Origin: Aureimonas sp. SA4125
GTDB taxonomy: Bacteria > Pseudomonadota > Alphaproteobacteria > Rhizobiales > Rhizobiaceae
DNA: 64,000 nt
Direction: 5' to 3'
Assembly (NCBI RefSeq): GCF_019973775.1
Contig: NZ_AP025032.1
Location: 2,604,001-2,668,000 of the forward strand
Shown: piece by piece, positions 57,222 through 64,000 of the stretch
Layout of the letters: the number at the start of each line of letters is the position of its first letter
Numbering within the stretch: the first letter of the stretch is position 1
Made by a program: the position numbers and the translations under genes
Notes under the pieces: model-generated
The model's input: the letters and a program-made list of their open reading frames with translations, nothing else
Told to the model about the DNA's origin: nothing
Database searches by the model: none

Positions 57222-57752
57222 ATGAAGTACATCGCCGCCGTAGTTTTCTGCATTTCCGCTTTATCCGGATGCCAGTCCGTCCAGCATCAGACCGCCAGCG
57301 GACGCCCTGAGGCATCCATTGCCGCTCCCGCCGACCAGGTGAAGACCGCTTTCGTGGGATCGATGACGAATTATGGCTACCAACTGACGCGCGACAGCCA
57401 GTTCCAGATTGTCATGGAGCGTCAGTCGGACAACGCAATGGCAAACGTTCTGCTGGGTAGCAACTACGATCCCACTGTGGAGGCTCGGGTCACTGCGACT
57501 TTCCTCGATATGGGCGCACAGACACGTGTAACAGCCGACATGGGCATTGTGAGAAACGGGGGTTCCGCTTTTGAAGCAGTGACACCGATGAACAATAACG
57601 TCGACTCCCTTGGAGTACAGAATCTCCTGGATGAGATTAAGACCGGATTGGAAAGCCGCAAGTCGGTCGGTCAAGTTGTCTCGGAAGCGTCGACTCGCAC
57701 GATCGGTGCCCGAGCCCAGGCTGTCAAAGCCACCCAATCGCCCCAGAGCTGA
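57222..57752 (+). CDS. Predicted lipoprotein
   Basis: 176 aa. Signal peptide with lipobox ALSGCQ. The mature part is Ser/Thr-rich with alternating beta strands (VEARVTATFLDMGAQTRVTADMGI). No family recognised. GGGGGA precedes ATG 57222. Shares a terminator region with the convergent lysis-type cassette. Confidence 0.68.
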   Translation: MKYIAAVVFCISALSGCQSVQHQTASGRPEASIAAPADQVKTAFVGSMTNYGYQLTRDSQFQIVMERQSDNAMANVLLGSNYDPTVEARVTATFLDMGAQTRVTADMGIVRNGGSAFEAVTPMNNNVDSLGVQNLLDEIKTGLESRKSVGQVVSEASTRTIGARAQAVKATQSPQS

Positions 57753-57755
57753 AAC

Positions 57756-57795
57756 GCAAAAAGCCGCCGCCACCCGGTGAAGGGCGACGGCGGCT
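57756..57795 (-). terminator. Terminator of the lysis-type cassette
   Basis: Stem AGCCGCCG / CGGCGGCT; on the minus strand it is followed by TTTTTGCGTTTC. Located directly after the last minus-strand gene of the cassette (57812). Confidence 0.75.
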
Positions 57796-57811
57796 GGATG
57801 GCGGCAGGTAT

Positions 57812-58111
57812 CTACCGCCGCATTAGAAGGTCGATGCGATCGTGGACGAGCTGCAGCTGAGCGTCGATCTGATCGACCTTGCGCCCGATGCCGGTGATCA
57901 GCGCCATCTCCTCGTCGGCAAGATGAACCTTAGCGGCGACGAGCAGCGGATGCTCCGGAATATCGCGGGCGTCATAGGCGATCGGTCCCGGCGGCGGGGA
58001 TGAGCGCATGAACACCTGGGCGAGGAAGGCTAGGAGCGGCGTGAAAAACACCGTACCGAGTGCGGTGATCGCAAGGGGATTGTTCAGCAAAGCAATCAAC
58101 CATTCCGGCAC
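57812..58111 (-). CDS. Small single-helix membrane protein of the lysis-type cassette
   Basis: 99 aa, starting with GTG 58111. One N-terminal membrane helix (LAITALGTVFFTPLLAFLAQVF), then a soluble part ending in a probable coiled coil (VDQIDAQLQLVHDRIDLL). Overlaps the upstream gene by 16 bp. Spanin- or holin-like by place only; no family match recognised. Confidence 0.55.
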   Translation of the reverse strand: MPEWLIALLNNPLAITALGTVFFTPLLAFLAQVFMRSSPPPGPIAYDARDIPEHPLLVAAKVHLADEEMALITGIGRKVDQIDAQLQLVHDRIDLLMRR

Positions 58112-58602
58112 GGCGTCTCTCGCTTGCGGAGGATGTCGATGCTCGATCGAACGACACCCGCCGATTCGAGCACGACCCAGAAAAAGTAGCCGAGCGCGAG
58201 CAGCTTCAGCCCCATTTGAGCGAAGATCAGACAATGCAGGGTCTGGTAGGCGATCCCGCAGACGCCGGCAGACCAGCGCAGCCGGGGGCTCCTTTGCCAT
58301 TTGCCGTTGATGACGGTCCCCGCGATCCGCGCGGCGCCTATCGCGACCGCCACAAGTCCCCAGAGGAGCGGATGGTCCGACATCGGGAAGGTCGCGTAAT
58401 AGACCGCGTCCATGCCCTCGGCGAAGATGATCGTCAGGCCGCGAACGACCACCCATGTACCGATGACGATCTCCACCAGCCGCCACCCGTCGCCATAGAG
58501 ATACTGCTCCCAGAGGGCGACGAGCGATGCCTTGATCGTGTGGTGGCGGGTCCGCACGTCGGGATAGACGGGAGACGCCCGGCGGTCCGTCACGGCCGAC
58601 AC
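58096..58602 (-). CDS. Multi-helix membrane protein of the lysis-type cassette
   Basis: About 168 aa with three to four hydrophobic segments (IVIGTWVVVRGLTII, WGLVAVAIGAARIAG, LLALGYFFWVVLESAG). No family recognised. GTG 58602 is a guess; GTG 58593 also possible. Lies between two other small membrane genes, all leftward. Confidence 0.55.
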   Translation of the reverse strand: MSAVTDRRASPVYPDVRTRHHTIKASLVALWEQYLYGDGWRLVEIVIGTWVVVRGLTIIFAEGMDAVYYATFPMSDHPLLWGLVAVAIGAARIAGTVINGKWQRSPRLRWSAGVCGIAYQTLHCLIFAQMGLKLLALGYFFWVVLESAGVVRSSIDILRKRETPCRNG

Positions 58603-58604
58603 CG

Positions 58605-58799
58605 TCAGGATGCCGTGTTGCGTGGGGCGAAGTAGACCGTGGCGAACCCGATCGCGGCATAGATCGCATTCGCCGCCAGGATGCCCCACCATGGCATGGA
58701 GGAGACCTGTTCGGGGGTCATGACCAGCGCGCCGCCCGTGCCCGTCACCATGCCGGCAACAGCGCCGGCGATGCCTTTGGAAATGCTCTTGACGTCCAT
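58605..58799 (-). CDS. Holin-like small membrane protein
   Basis: 64 aa with two hydrophobic stretches (GIAGAVAGMVTGTGGALVM and WGILAANAIYAAIGFATVYF) joined by a short polar turn, the build of a small holin. GAGGAG precedes ATG 58799. The upstream lipoprotein gene stops at 58801, one base before this start. Confidence 0.6.
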   Translation of the reverse strand: MDVKSISKGIAGAVAGMVTGTGGALVMTPEQVSSMPWWGILAANAIYAAIGFATVYFAPRNTAS

Positions 58800-58800
58800 G

Positions 58801-59124
58801 TCAGATCTCCTCTTTCGCGTCGGCATAGGCCGCACTGATGATTTCAAAGGCGCCGACGATCGTGCCCAGCGCCGCCGCGGTGTCCGTGATGGGGCGATCG
58901 GAGCAGATGCCGACGATGACGGCATGAGCCGTTGCCTCGGCCTTGCGGATCTCGGCCGAGACCTCGAGCTGGCGAGCGGCGACGAGAAAGGCGACGTGGG
59001 TCGCCGGCTCGATGCTGCAGATCCTGTCGATCCGGTCAGCAGCGCCCGCCACGGCGGTGTCTGTCTGGCAACCGGCAAGCGCCAGCAGCCCGGCGGCCGA
59101 AAGGGCCGCAAGCATGGTTTTCAT
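58801..59124 (-). CDS. Small lipoprotein of the lysis-type cassette
   Basis: 107 aa with lipobox LALAGCQ and a helical mature part with two more cysteines (RICSIEP and GICSDRP). Of the size range of phage outer-membrane lysis lipoproteins, but no family match. GGAGCACATCCC precedes the ATG. Confidence 0.65.
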   Translation of the reverse strand: MKTMLAALSAAGLLALAGCQTDTAVAGAADRIDRICSIEPATHVAFLVAARQLEVSAEIRKAEATAHAVIVGICSDRPITDTAAALGTIVGAFEIISAAYADAKEEI

Positions 59125-59169
59125 GGGATGTGCTCCTGGAGGGTTCCGGCGTTCCCGGCCGGTTCGGGA

Positions 59170-59937
59170 TCAGGTCAGCGAGACGTACCGGGCACTCACC
59201 CAGCCGAGATGGCCGCCGGGCGTGCGCGCGCGATACCAGCCGTCGTCGCTGTCGACGATGGCGATGGCCGTGCCGCGCGGCAGGCCGCCGATGATCTCGC
59301 CATCGGGCGCCCGCCGGAAGTTGAGCCATCCGGCCGTCGTCGCGCCGCGCAGCTCCATATCGCCAGGCGCGCCGGTCTCCGCCGCCGCGGGCTCCTCAAT
59401 GGCCCGCACCGCGCCGCCGGCCATCGCGATCCCCACCGCCATGCGTAGCCTGTCGCCGATTGTGCAGGCGCCGACGATGTCGGGGTCGAAGGCGAGCCGC
59501 GTGAAATCCCACTTGCCGCGCTGCCTGTTCCCGAGATTGGCCTGCACTTCGGCATGGCTCAGCACCGTCGTCGGCGTGGGCTCGATGCCGTAGCGCCGGC
59601 AGAGATCGGCGACGACCTCAATCAGCGTCTCCCACTGTGTCGCCGTCATCGGGGCGACACCGGCCCGGAAGGGGTTCTCGATGGCGCCGACCATGCAGGC
59701 CAGCGCCACGCCGATAGACCCGGTGTTGGTCCCCAGCGTGTGCGCCGCGTAGTTGCCCCGGATCGGCGCCTCGTTCGCTTTGATCGACAGATCCCCGCGG
59801 ACGAGATTGCCGTCGTCCTCGATGATCAGGTGGTAGTGCTGGCGGTCGACGCTTGATGCCTCGTGCCGCCCGGCCGACCAATGGCAGATGACGCGCGCCA
59901 TCTTCGCCGCCGGCATCCATGATGCGGGGATCGTCAT
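59170..59937 (-). CDS. N-acetylmuramoyl-L-alanine amidase with SH3b domain (endolysin-like)
   Basis: 255 aa. Amidase_2 (PGRP) core: zinc His in VICHWSAG, second His in YHLIIEDDGNLVRG, and the C-terminal His in LSHAEVQ with GKWDFTR. The last 65 residues are an SH3-type wall-binding domain (LNFRRAPDGEIIGGLPRG, GWVSARYVSL). No signal peptide, like phage endolysins. AGGAGA precedes ATG 59937. First gene of the leftward cassette. Confidence 0.88.
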   Translation of the reverse strand: MTIPASWMPAAKMARVICHWSAGRHEASSVDRQHYHLIIEDDGNLVRGDLSIKANEAPIRGNYAAHTLGTNTGSIGVALACMVGAIENPFRAGVAPMTATQWETLIEVVADLCRRYGIEPTPTTVLSHAEVQANLGNRQRGKWDFTRLAFDPDIVGACTIGDRLRMAVGIAMAGGAVRAIEEPAAAETGAPGDMELRGATTAGWLNFRRAPDGEIIGGLPRGTAIAIVDSDDGWYRARTPGGHLGWVSARYVSLT

Positions 59938-60254
59938 GCCTTTTCTCCTATGGCTCAAGAAAAAGGCCCGCCGGGTTAAGGGCAAGCCGCTGTCATGGTT
60001 AAGGTTTTGGATAATGTTCAGTGACAAGTATTGATCACCAGCACGACATCCTCTCGTGCTGAAGCAGGTGCGCATGCGAGCGGCGCTACTCCCCCGAGCA
60101 GCGCCGCCTTTGCCTGTGGCGCGGATGCGGGAGGCCCCACAAACTCCCCCTCAAGGCAGGCGGGGCTTCGGTAGGAAGGCCGCGGGAGCGATACTAGAAA
60201 CGCGTGAGCTTGACTGCTAACGCACGGAAAGCAGCTCTCTTCCGAAGGACCCGG

Positions 60255-60440
60255 ATGCGCAGCTACACCGTCAGCGGCGAAGAATCACTCGCTGAAATCG
60301 CAAAGCGCGAGCTCGGCCATGAAAGCTATTGGCTTCGCCTGTACGCGTGGAATGCAGCGGCAGTGCCCAAGAATATTGCGTCGAAAGATCGCGTAGCAGC
60401 AGGAGTCGTTCTTATGCTGCCGAACACGCCCTTTGCTTGA
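60255..60440 (+). CDS. Mini LysM-like protein
   Basis: 61 aa with a LysM-like pattern: YTVSGEESLAEIAKRELG, WLRLYAWN, AAGVVLMLP. No signal peptide. AAGGA six bases before ATG 60255; GTG 60204 is a longer alternative. In phages, LysM-like tail proteins of this size occur, which fits the neighbourhood. Confidence 0.6.
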   Translation: MRSYTVSGEESLAEIAKRELGHESYWLRLYAWNAAAVPKNIASKDRVAAGVVLMLPNTPFA

Positions 60441-60623
60441 TCGATTAGGGATGGGTGGATCGCCCCACCCGCGCATAGGGTGGGGATACAGGCTGGGGCA
60501 GGACCGCAGGCAGGGCGTGTCCGCCAAAGCTGACATTTACCAAGACGCGGACGGCCTCAATTCCCCCTTTACTTTTCGGAATGCTTCAGGCTGTTAAGGG
60601 CAGTCATTTTGCCGGAGGCAGAA

Positions 60624-61682
60624 GTGCAAGTGAGAGAATTTACAGTTAACAACGATCAGACAGATCTCGTCGCCCTCTACTCGCAAAGGCTAGCCGCCGC
60701 GCGCCTCATCCTCATTATCATGGTCGTCTACGTTCATGTCCCTTTAATTCTACCTGCTTTGACGGACGCTTGGAGTCCTTCGATCTTGGAGCCGGCATTC
60801 ATCGCCAATAAAACGGCACTCCGATTTGCGGTCTCAGTACTAACTATTATGTCGGGTTTTATTTTATTTGCAAAATATTCGGATAGGCATCCGATCTCTA
60901 CGCTTAAGAAGAAAATAAAGACGCTCGCCGTCCCATTTTTTCTGTGGAATATTCCATTAGTTGTCGCACTTTATGTTGCTCAGGCTATGCAGTTAACTAG
61001 CGGTCGGCGGCTTGATCTAGTAAATGCCGATCTGATAGGGTGGCTGGATGCAACAATAGCACTTTCCACTAGGCCGGTTAATTATCCTCTTTACTTTTTG
61101 CGGGATCTTTTTGTTATCAATTGTCTAGCAATTATTCTATCAAAATTCATTCGGAAATTCACTGTTGTTGCCCTTATCGGATCATTTGTCATCGCAGAAT
61201 ATGATTTTGACGGTATTTTAGTTCTGCGGTCGTCTATGCTTCCTGCCTTTGTCATCGGTGCCGCCCTGGCAATTTGGCGAATTGATCTCCGTTCGACTGA
61301 TAAGTTGCTGCCTGTGATCGCACCGCTTTTCCTGCTTTCATGCCTCCTACAATACTATTACCCGTCATCCGGTGGCAGCATTTACGTGGCCGCTCTTGGA
61401 GCCATGACGATTTGGCAGACCACCGGCTTCTTAGAAAGGACGGGAAGAATTACCGGGATCGCCAATGCAGCGAAGTTCGCCTTCCCGATCTATCTAATGC
61501 ACGGGGTGATCCTTGTCGTCGCCTTGTCTCTAGGAGTTTCGGTTACGCCGACTGTCTACGGACTGCTGCTTTGGCTACTTTTGCCCGCCGCAATTGCAGT
61601 CACATGCTGTCTAGTATTCGTCGTCATGAGACAATTGGTACCATCCGCTGTCCAGATTGCTACAGGCGGCCGCGGCGCATAA
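60624..61682 (+). CDS. Acyltransferase family 3 membrane protein
   Basis: 352 aa with about ten hydrophobic segments. Family opening QRLAAARLILIIMVVYVHV contains the conserved His; SFLR-type loops and FPIYLMHGVILVV near the end complete the pattern. Transfers acyl groups to surface sugars in known members. GGAGG five bases before GTG 60624 decides the start; TTG 60609 is upstream. Visibly AT-rich, with codons unlike the chromosome, so acquired. Confidence 0.85.
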   Translation: MQVREFTVNNDQTDLVALYSQRLAAARLILIIMVVYVHVPLILPALTDAWSPSILEPAFIANKTALRFAVSVLTIMSGFILFAKYSDRHPISTLKKKIKTLAVPFFLWNIPLVVALYVAQAMQLTSGRRLDLVNADLIGWLDATIALSTRPVNYPLYFLRDLFVINCLAIILSKFIRKFTVVALIGSFVIAEYDFDGILVLRSSMLPAFVIGAALAIWRIDLRSTDKLLPVIAPLFLLSCLLQYYYPSSGGSIYVAALGAMTIWQTTGFLERTGRITGIANAAKFAFPIYLMHGVILVVALSLGVSVTPTVYGLLLWLLLPAAIAVTCCLVFVVMRQLVPSAVQIATGGRGA

Positions 61683-61768
61683 TCCTCGGCAGGCGCGTAC
61701 CGTTATTCAACGTACCGTGGGAACCGCTTCCATGTATCGCTTATTGAATGCTCTTTTGCAGCGTCAGC

Positions 61769-62773
61769 GGTAGTGTCCGCGCTGGTGGTGGAAACTCGGA
61801 TCTCAGATGGTGCGACGGAGGTGGCCACCGGATTGGCCGGCTAAGGTGGAGTTGCGAGACTTCAACCTGACCGGAGCACCCGATGACCGAGGACAGATTA
61901 CCGCTTGCCGAGCTTCTGGCAAAAGCCGGAGACGGCGATTTCCTGAGGACGATAGCCGAGAGCGTGATGCAGCTTCTCATGGAGGCCGACGTGGAGGGCA
62001 TGATCGGCGCCGGGCGCCATGAACGCACCCTGGAACGGGCGACCTATCGCAACGGCTACCGGGACCGCTCGTTCGATACCCGGCTTGGCTCCTTGCAGCT
62101 TCGCATCCCCAAGCTTCGACAAGGCAGCTACTTTCCGCCGTTCCTGGAACCGAGAAAGCTCTCGGAGAAGGCGCTTGTCGCGGTCATCCAGGAGGCCTGG
62201 ATCAGCGGCGTGTCCACGCGTCGCGTCGACGATCTGGTGCAGGCCATGGGACTGTCGGGGATCGGCAAGAGCACGGTGTCGAAGCTGTGCAAAGATATCG
62301 ACGACCGCGTCGGCGGCTTTCTCGATCGCCCGCTCACCGGCGACTGGCCCTATCTCTGGCTCGACGCGACCTACCTGAAGCAGCGCGAAGGCGGCCGTAT
62401 CGTCTCGGTGGCGGCAATAATCGCTGTCGCCGTCAACACCGACGGCAAGCGCGAGATCGTCGGCCTTCACATCGGGCCCTCGGAAGCGGAGACCTTCTGG
62501 TCGACCTTCCTCAAGAGCCTCGTGCGCCGCGGCCTTTCCGGCGTGAAGCTCGTGATATCGGATGCCCATGAAGGGCTGAAGGCCGCCATCCGCCGGGTGT
62601 TCAGCGCCTCCTGGCAGCGCTGCCGCGTCCACTGGATGCGCAACGCCCTGTCCTATGTCCCGAAGGCGCAGCAAAGCATGGCGGCTGCGGCCCTGCGCCA
62701 GGCCTTCATCCAACCCGATCGCGCCGGCGCGGCCCAGGCGCTGCGCCACGTCGCCGACCAGCTCCGGGGAAAG
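61769..62773 (+). mobile_element. IS256-family element, truncated at its 3' side
   Basis: Left terminal repeat GGTAGTGTCCGCGCTGGTGG resembles the ends of the complete copy at 19308. The body matches that copy to GGGGAAAG at 62773, where sequence of an IS66-type element begins. The right end is missing within this window. Confidence 0.85.
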
Positions 62774-62800
62774 GTAATTACCCACCCCCGCATTCCGTAG
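61883..62800 (+). pseudogene. Truncated IS256-family transposase
   Basis: Matches the intact 402-aa transposase, with roughly ten differences, up to Lys297, then nine foreign residues to a stop inside the IS66 element. Asp161 and Asp227 remain; the catalytic Glu (position 333) is lost, so it should be inactive. Confidence 0.88.
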
Positions 62801-64000
62801 AATGTCAGGCGCCTACCGTCTCGAGAATTGTGTTGAAGACGTTGCCCCCTTGGCGCAGCCGGGCGGTATCGACGACGGTTCGGATGTCAGCTTCGCCTTC
62901 GGCGGCCCACATGGATCGATAGCCGTTGGTGACCTTGCGCTGGATCACGGCCGGTCGCAGGGCGCGCTCGCAGCCGTTGTTGGTGGCCTCGACCATCCCG
63001 GTCCAGAGAGTGAAGGTCAGGAGCTGGTCGCGCGCTCGCCTGAACTTGTGCTGGACCACTCGAGCGAAAGGGCAGGAGGTCGGTGCGGCGAGGATCTCGG
63101 AAAGACTTCGCTCCAGTGCACGGCGCTTGGCGACGATGGTCGATGCGGCGAAGGTCGTGATGCCGCTGGCCAAAGCGAAAGCCTTGGACAGCCAGATCCG
63201 CAGCCGCGACGGCAGCAGATCCTCGCCCGCCTGTTCGGCGTAGGCGACGTCGCGGGCCAGATGAGCCAGACAGGTCTGATGGGCGTCGGCATGTCCCTGC
63301 TGGGCAGAGTAGCGATCGGAACACCAGACCTTTGGCCGGTGCCCGTCCATCAGGGTCCTGACCACGATGGCACCACGGGTCGGAGCGGCACGATGGACGA
63401 CTGCGTCATCGCAGCGAAACACCCATTGGAAGGCGTTGCTGCCTTCGATGCGAACGCCGGTCTCGTCCGAGGCCACCACCTTGGAGCGGCGCAGGGCGGC
63501 AATGGCGAGATCGCGGTCGGCGACGAAGGTGCCCTGCGCCCGGCGCAGCATGTTCATCAGCCCGCCCTGGCTGATCTGCAAGCCGAAGAGATCGGCCAGA
63601 GCTTTCTGAAGCCGTTCATAGGACAGGGCCTGGAAGGTCTTAAGATAGGTCGCCACCGCATGCAGCCGCGGCCCGAACGGCGTCCCCCTTGCCGCATCGG
63701 GCAATCCCGCTGAGACAAGCGTGCCGCAGGAAGGACAACAAACCGAAAGCCGGCGATGACGCGTCACGAACGGCTTGATCTCCGGCAGATCGACCGTCTC
63801 GTACGTGCCGCCGATCTCCGCGGGAAGGCTATCGGCCAGGGCTGCCTGGCAGCAGGAGCATTGCTCGGGACGGTGATCGACGAGCCGATCGAAATCCTCA
63901 CCCATCGCTCGGCTGTGGCCTTCGTGACCGGGCTTGGCGCCGCCAGGTCTTGCCTGCTCACGGCGCTCCTTGCGGTCACTAGACGGAGGCTTCGAGGATG
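62774..64000 (-). mobile_element. IS66-family element, runs off the window
   Basis: Begins at the break in the IS256 copy with GTAATTACCC; IS66 ends usually begin with GTAA. Carries an IS66-type transposase read leftward. The far end and accessory genes (tnpA/tnpB-like) lie beyond 64000. Confidence 0.8.
62805..64000 (-). CDS. IS66-family transposase, 5' end outside window
   Basis: Open from the window edge: the first visible residues read SSKPPSSDRKERREQ, the classic N-terminal IS66 block; the ATG at 63905 is internal. Then a CxxC zinc site (CSCCQ, CCPSCG), DETGVRIEG with the first catalytic Asp, GHRPKVWCSDRYS and NNGCERALRP with the late Glu, and a C-terminal DIRTVVDTARL. At least 398 residues are visible. 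Confidence 0.92.
   Translation of the reverse strand, partial: SSKPPSSDRKERREQARPGGAKPGHEGHSRAMGEDFDRLVDHRPEQCSCCQAALADSLPAEIGGTYETVDLPEIKPFVTRHRRLSVCCPSCGTLVSAGLPDAARGTPFGPRLHAVATYLKTFQALSYERLQKALADLFGLQISQGGLMNMLRRAQGTFVADRDLAIAALRRSKVVASDETGVRIEGSNAFQWVFRCDDAVVHRAAPTRGAIVVRTLMDGHRPKVWCSDRYSAQQGHADAHQTCLAHLARDVAYAEQAGEDLLPSRLRIWLSKAFALASGITTFAASTIVAKRRALERSLSEILAAPTSCPFARVVQHKFRRARDQLLTFTLWTGMVEATNNGCERALRPAVIQRKVTNGYRSMWAAEGEADIRTVVDTARLRQGGNVFNTILETVGA

Overview
The window is GC-rich chromosomal DNA from an alphaproteobacterium, most likely a member of the Hyphomicrobiales (Rhizobiales), perhaps close to Aurantimonas or Aureimonas; the genus is inference. The reasons are an aapJQMP amino-acid transporter, families common in that order (DUF2336, DUF3126, DUF2934, BTLCP peptidase, TAXI-type TRAP and Tct transporters) and two copies of a RIME-like intergenic repeat. 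No rRNA gene, CRISPR array, replication origin or complete tRNA gene is visible. All functional calls come from reading motifs by eye.

Left part (1-15 kb). A PotABC-type ABC importer is chained to an amidohydrolase and a creatininase-family enzyme, followed by the wreck of a FAD-dependent amine oxidase-like gene. Then come a small Lys-rich protein, a cupin, a membrane diguanylate cyclase, a zinc alcohol dehydrogenase, acetylornithine deacetylase, a DUF2934 mini-protein and a DUF3095 protein.

Middle-left (15-28 kb). Two unrelated carboxylate importers lie in tandem: a TAXI-TRAP pair and a tripartite tricarboxylate (Tct) set, followed by a 2-hydroxyacid dehydrogenase and NAD kinase. The tctC binding-protein gene is split by an IS256-family element with a perfect 8-bp target duplication; precise excision would restore one open frame. 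On the minus strand follow a DUF2336 protein and a nitroreductase/flavin reductase pair, then a secreted hypothetical protein on the plus strand.

Centre (28-54 kb). Mostly conserved chromosomal genes: acyltransferase, thrS, yidD, a NifU-like protein, folE-hisI, a patatin, CBS, rhomboid and PilZ proteins, a transglutaminase-like peptidase, cysE, an alpha/beta hydrolase, a CHCC zinc-finger protein, a FAD monooxygenase, an OmpA-type protein with a long Pro/Ala linker, an AI-2E family exporter, aapJQMP and metC. All three complete substrate-binding-protein/permease junctions in the window (TRAP, Tct, Aap) carry a GC-rich hairpin just after the binding-protein gene.

Right part (54-64 kb). The sequence turns accessory. 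The 3' part of a tRNA-Arg gene at 56.7 kb, on the minus strand, looks like one end of an integrated element that extends rightward past the window. Inside lie a phage-like lysis cassette (endolysin, small lipoprotein, small membrane proteins) with no phage structural genes, a mini LysM-like protein, an AT-richer membrane acyltransferase, and a second IS256-family copy cut by an IS66-family element that runs off the window. No clearly new multi-gene system was proven. The best candidates for a second look are the putative island with its lysis cassette, the recurring hairpins after binding-protein genes, and the creatininase/amidohydrolase/ABC cluster.
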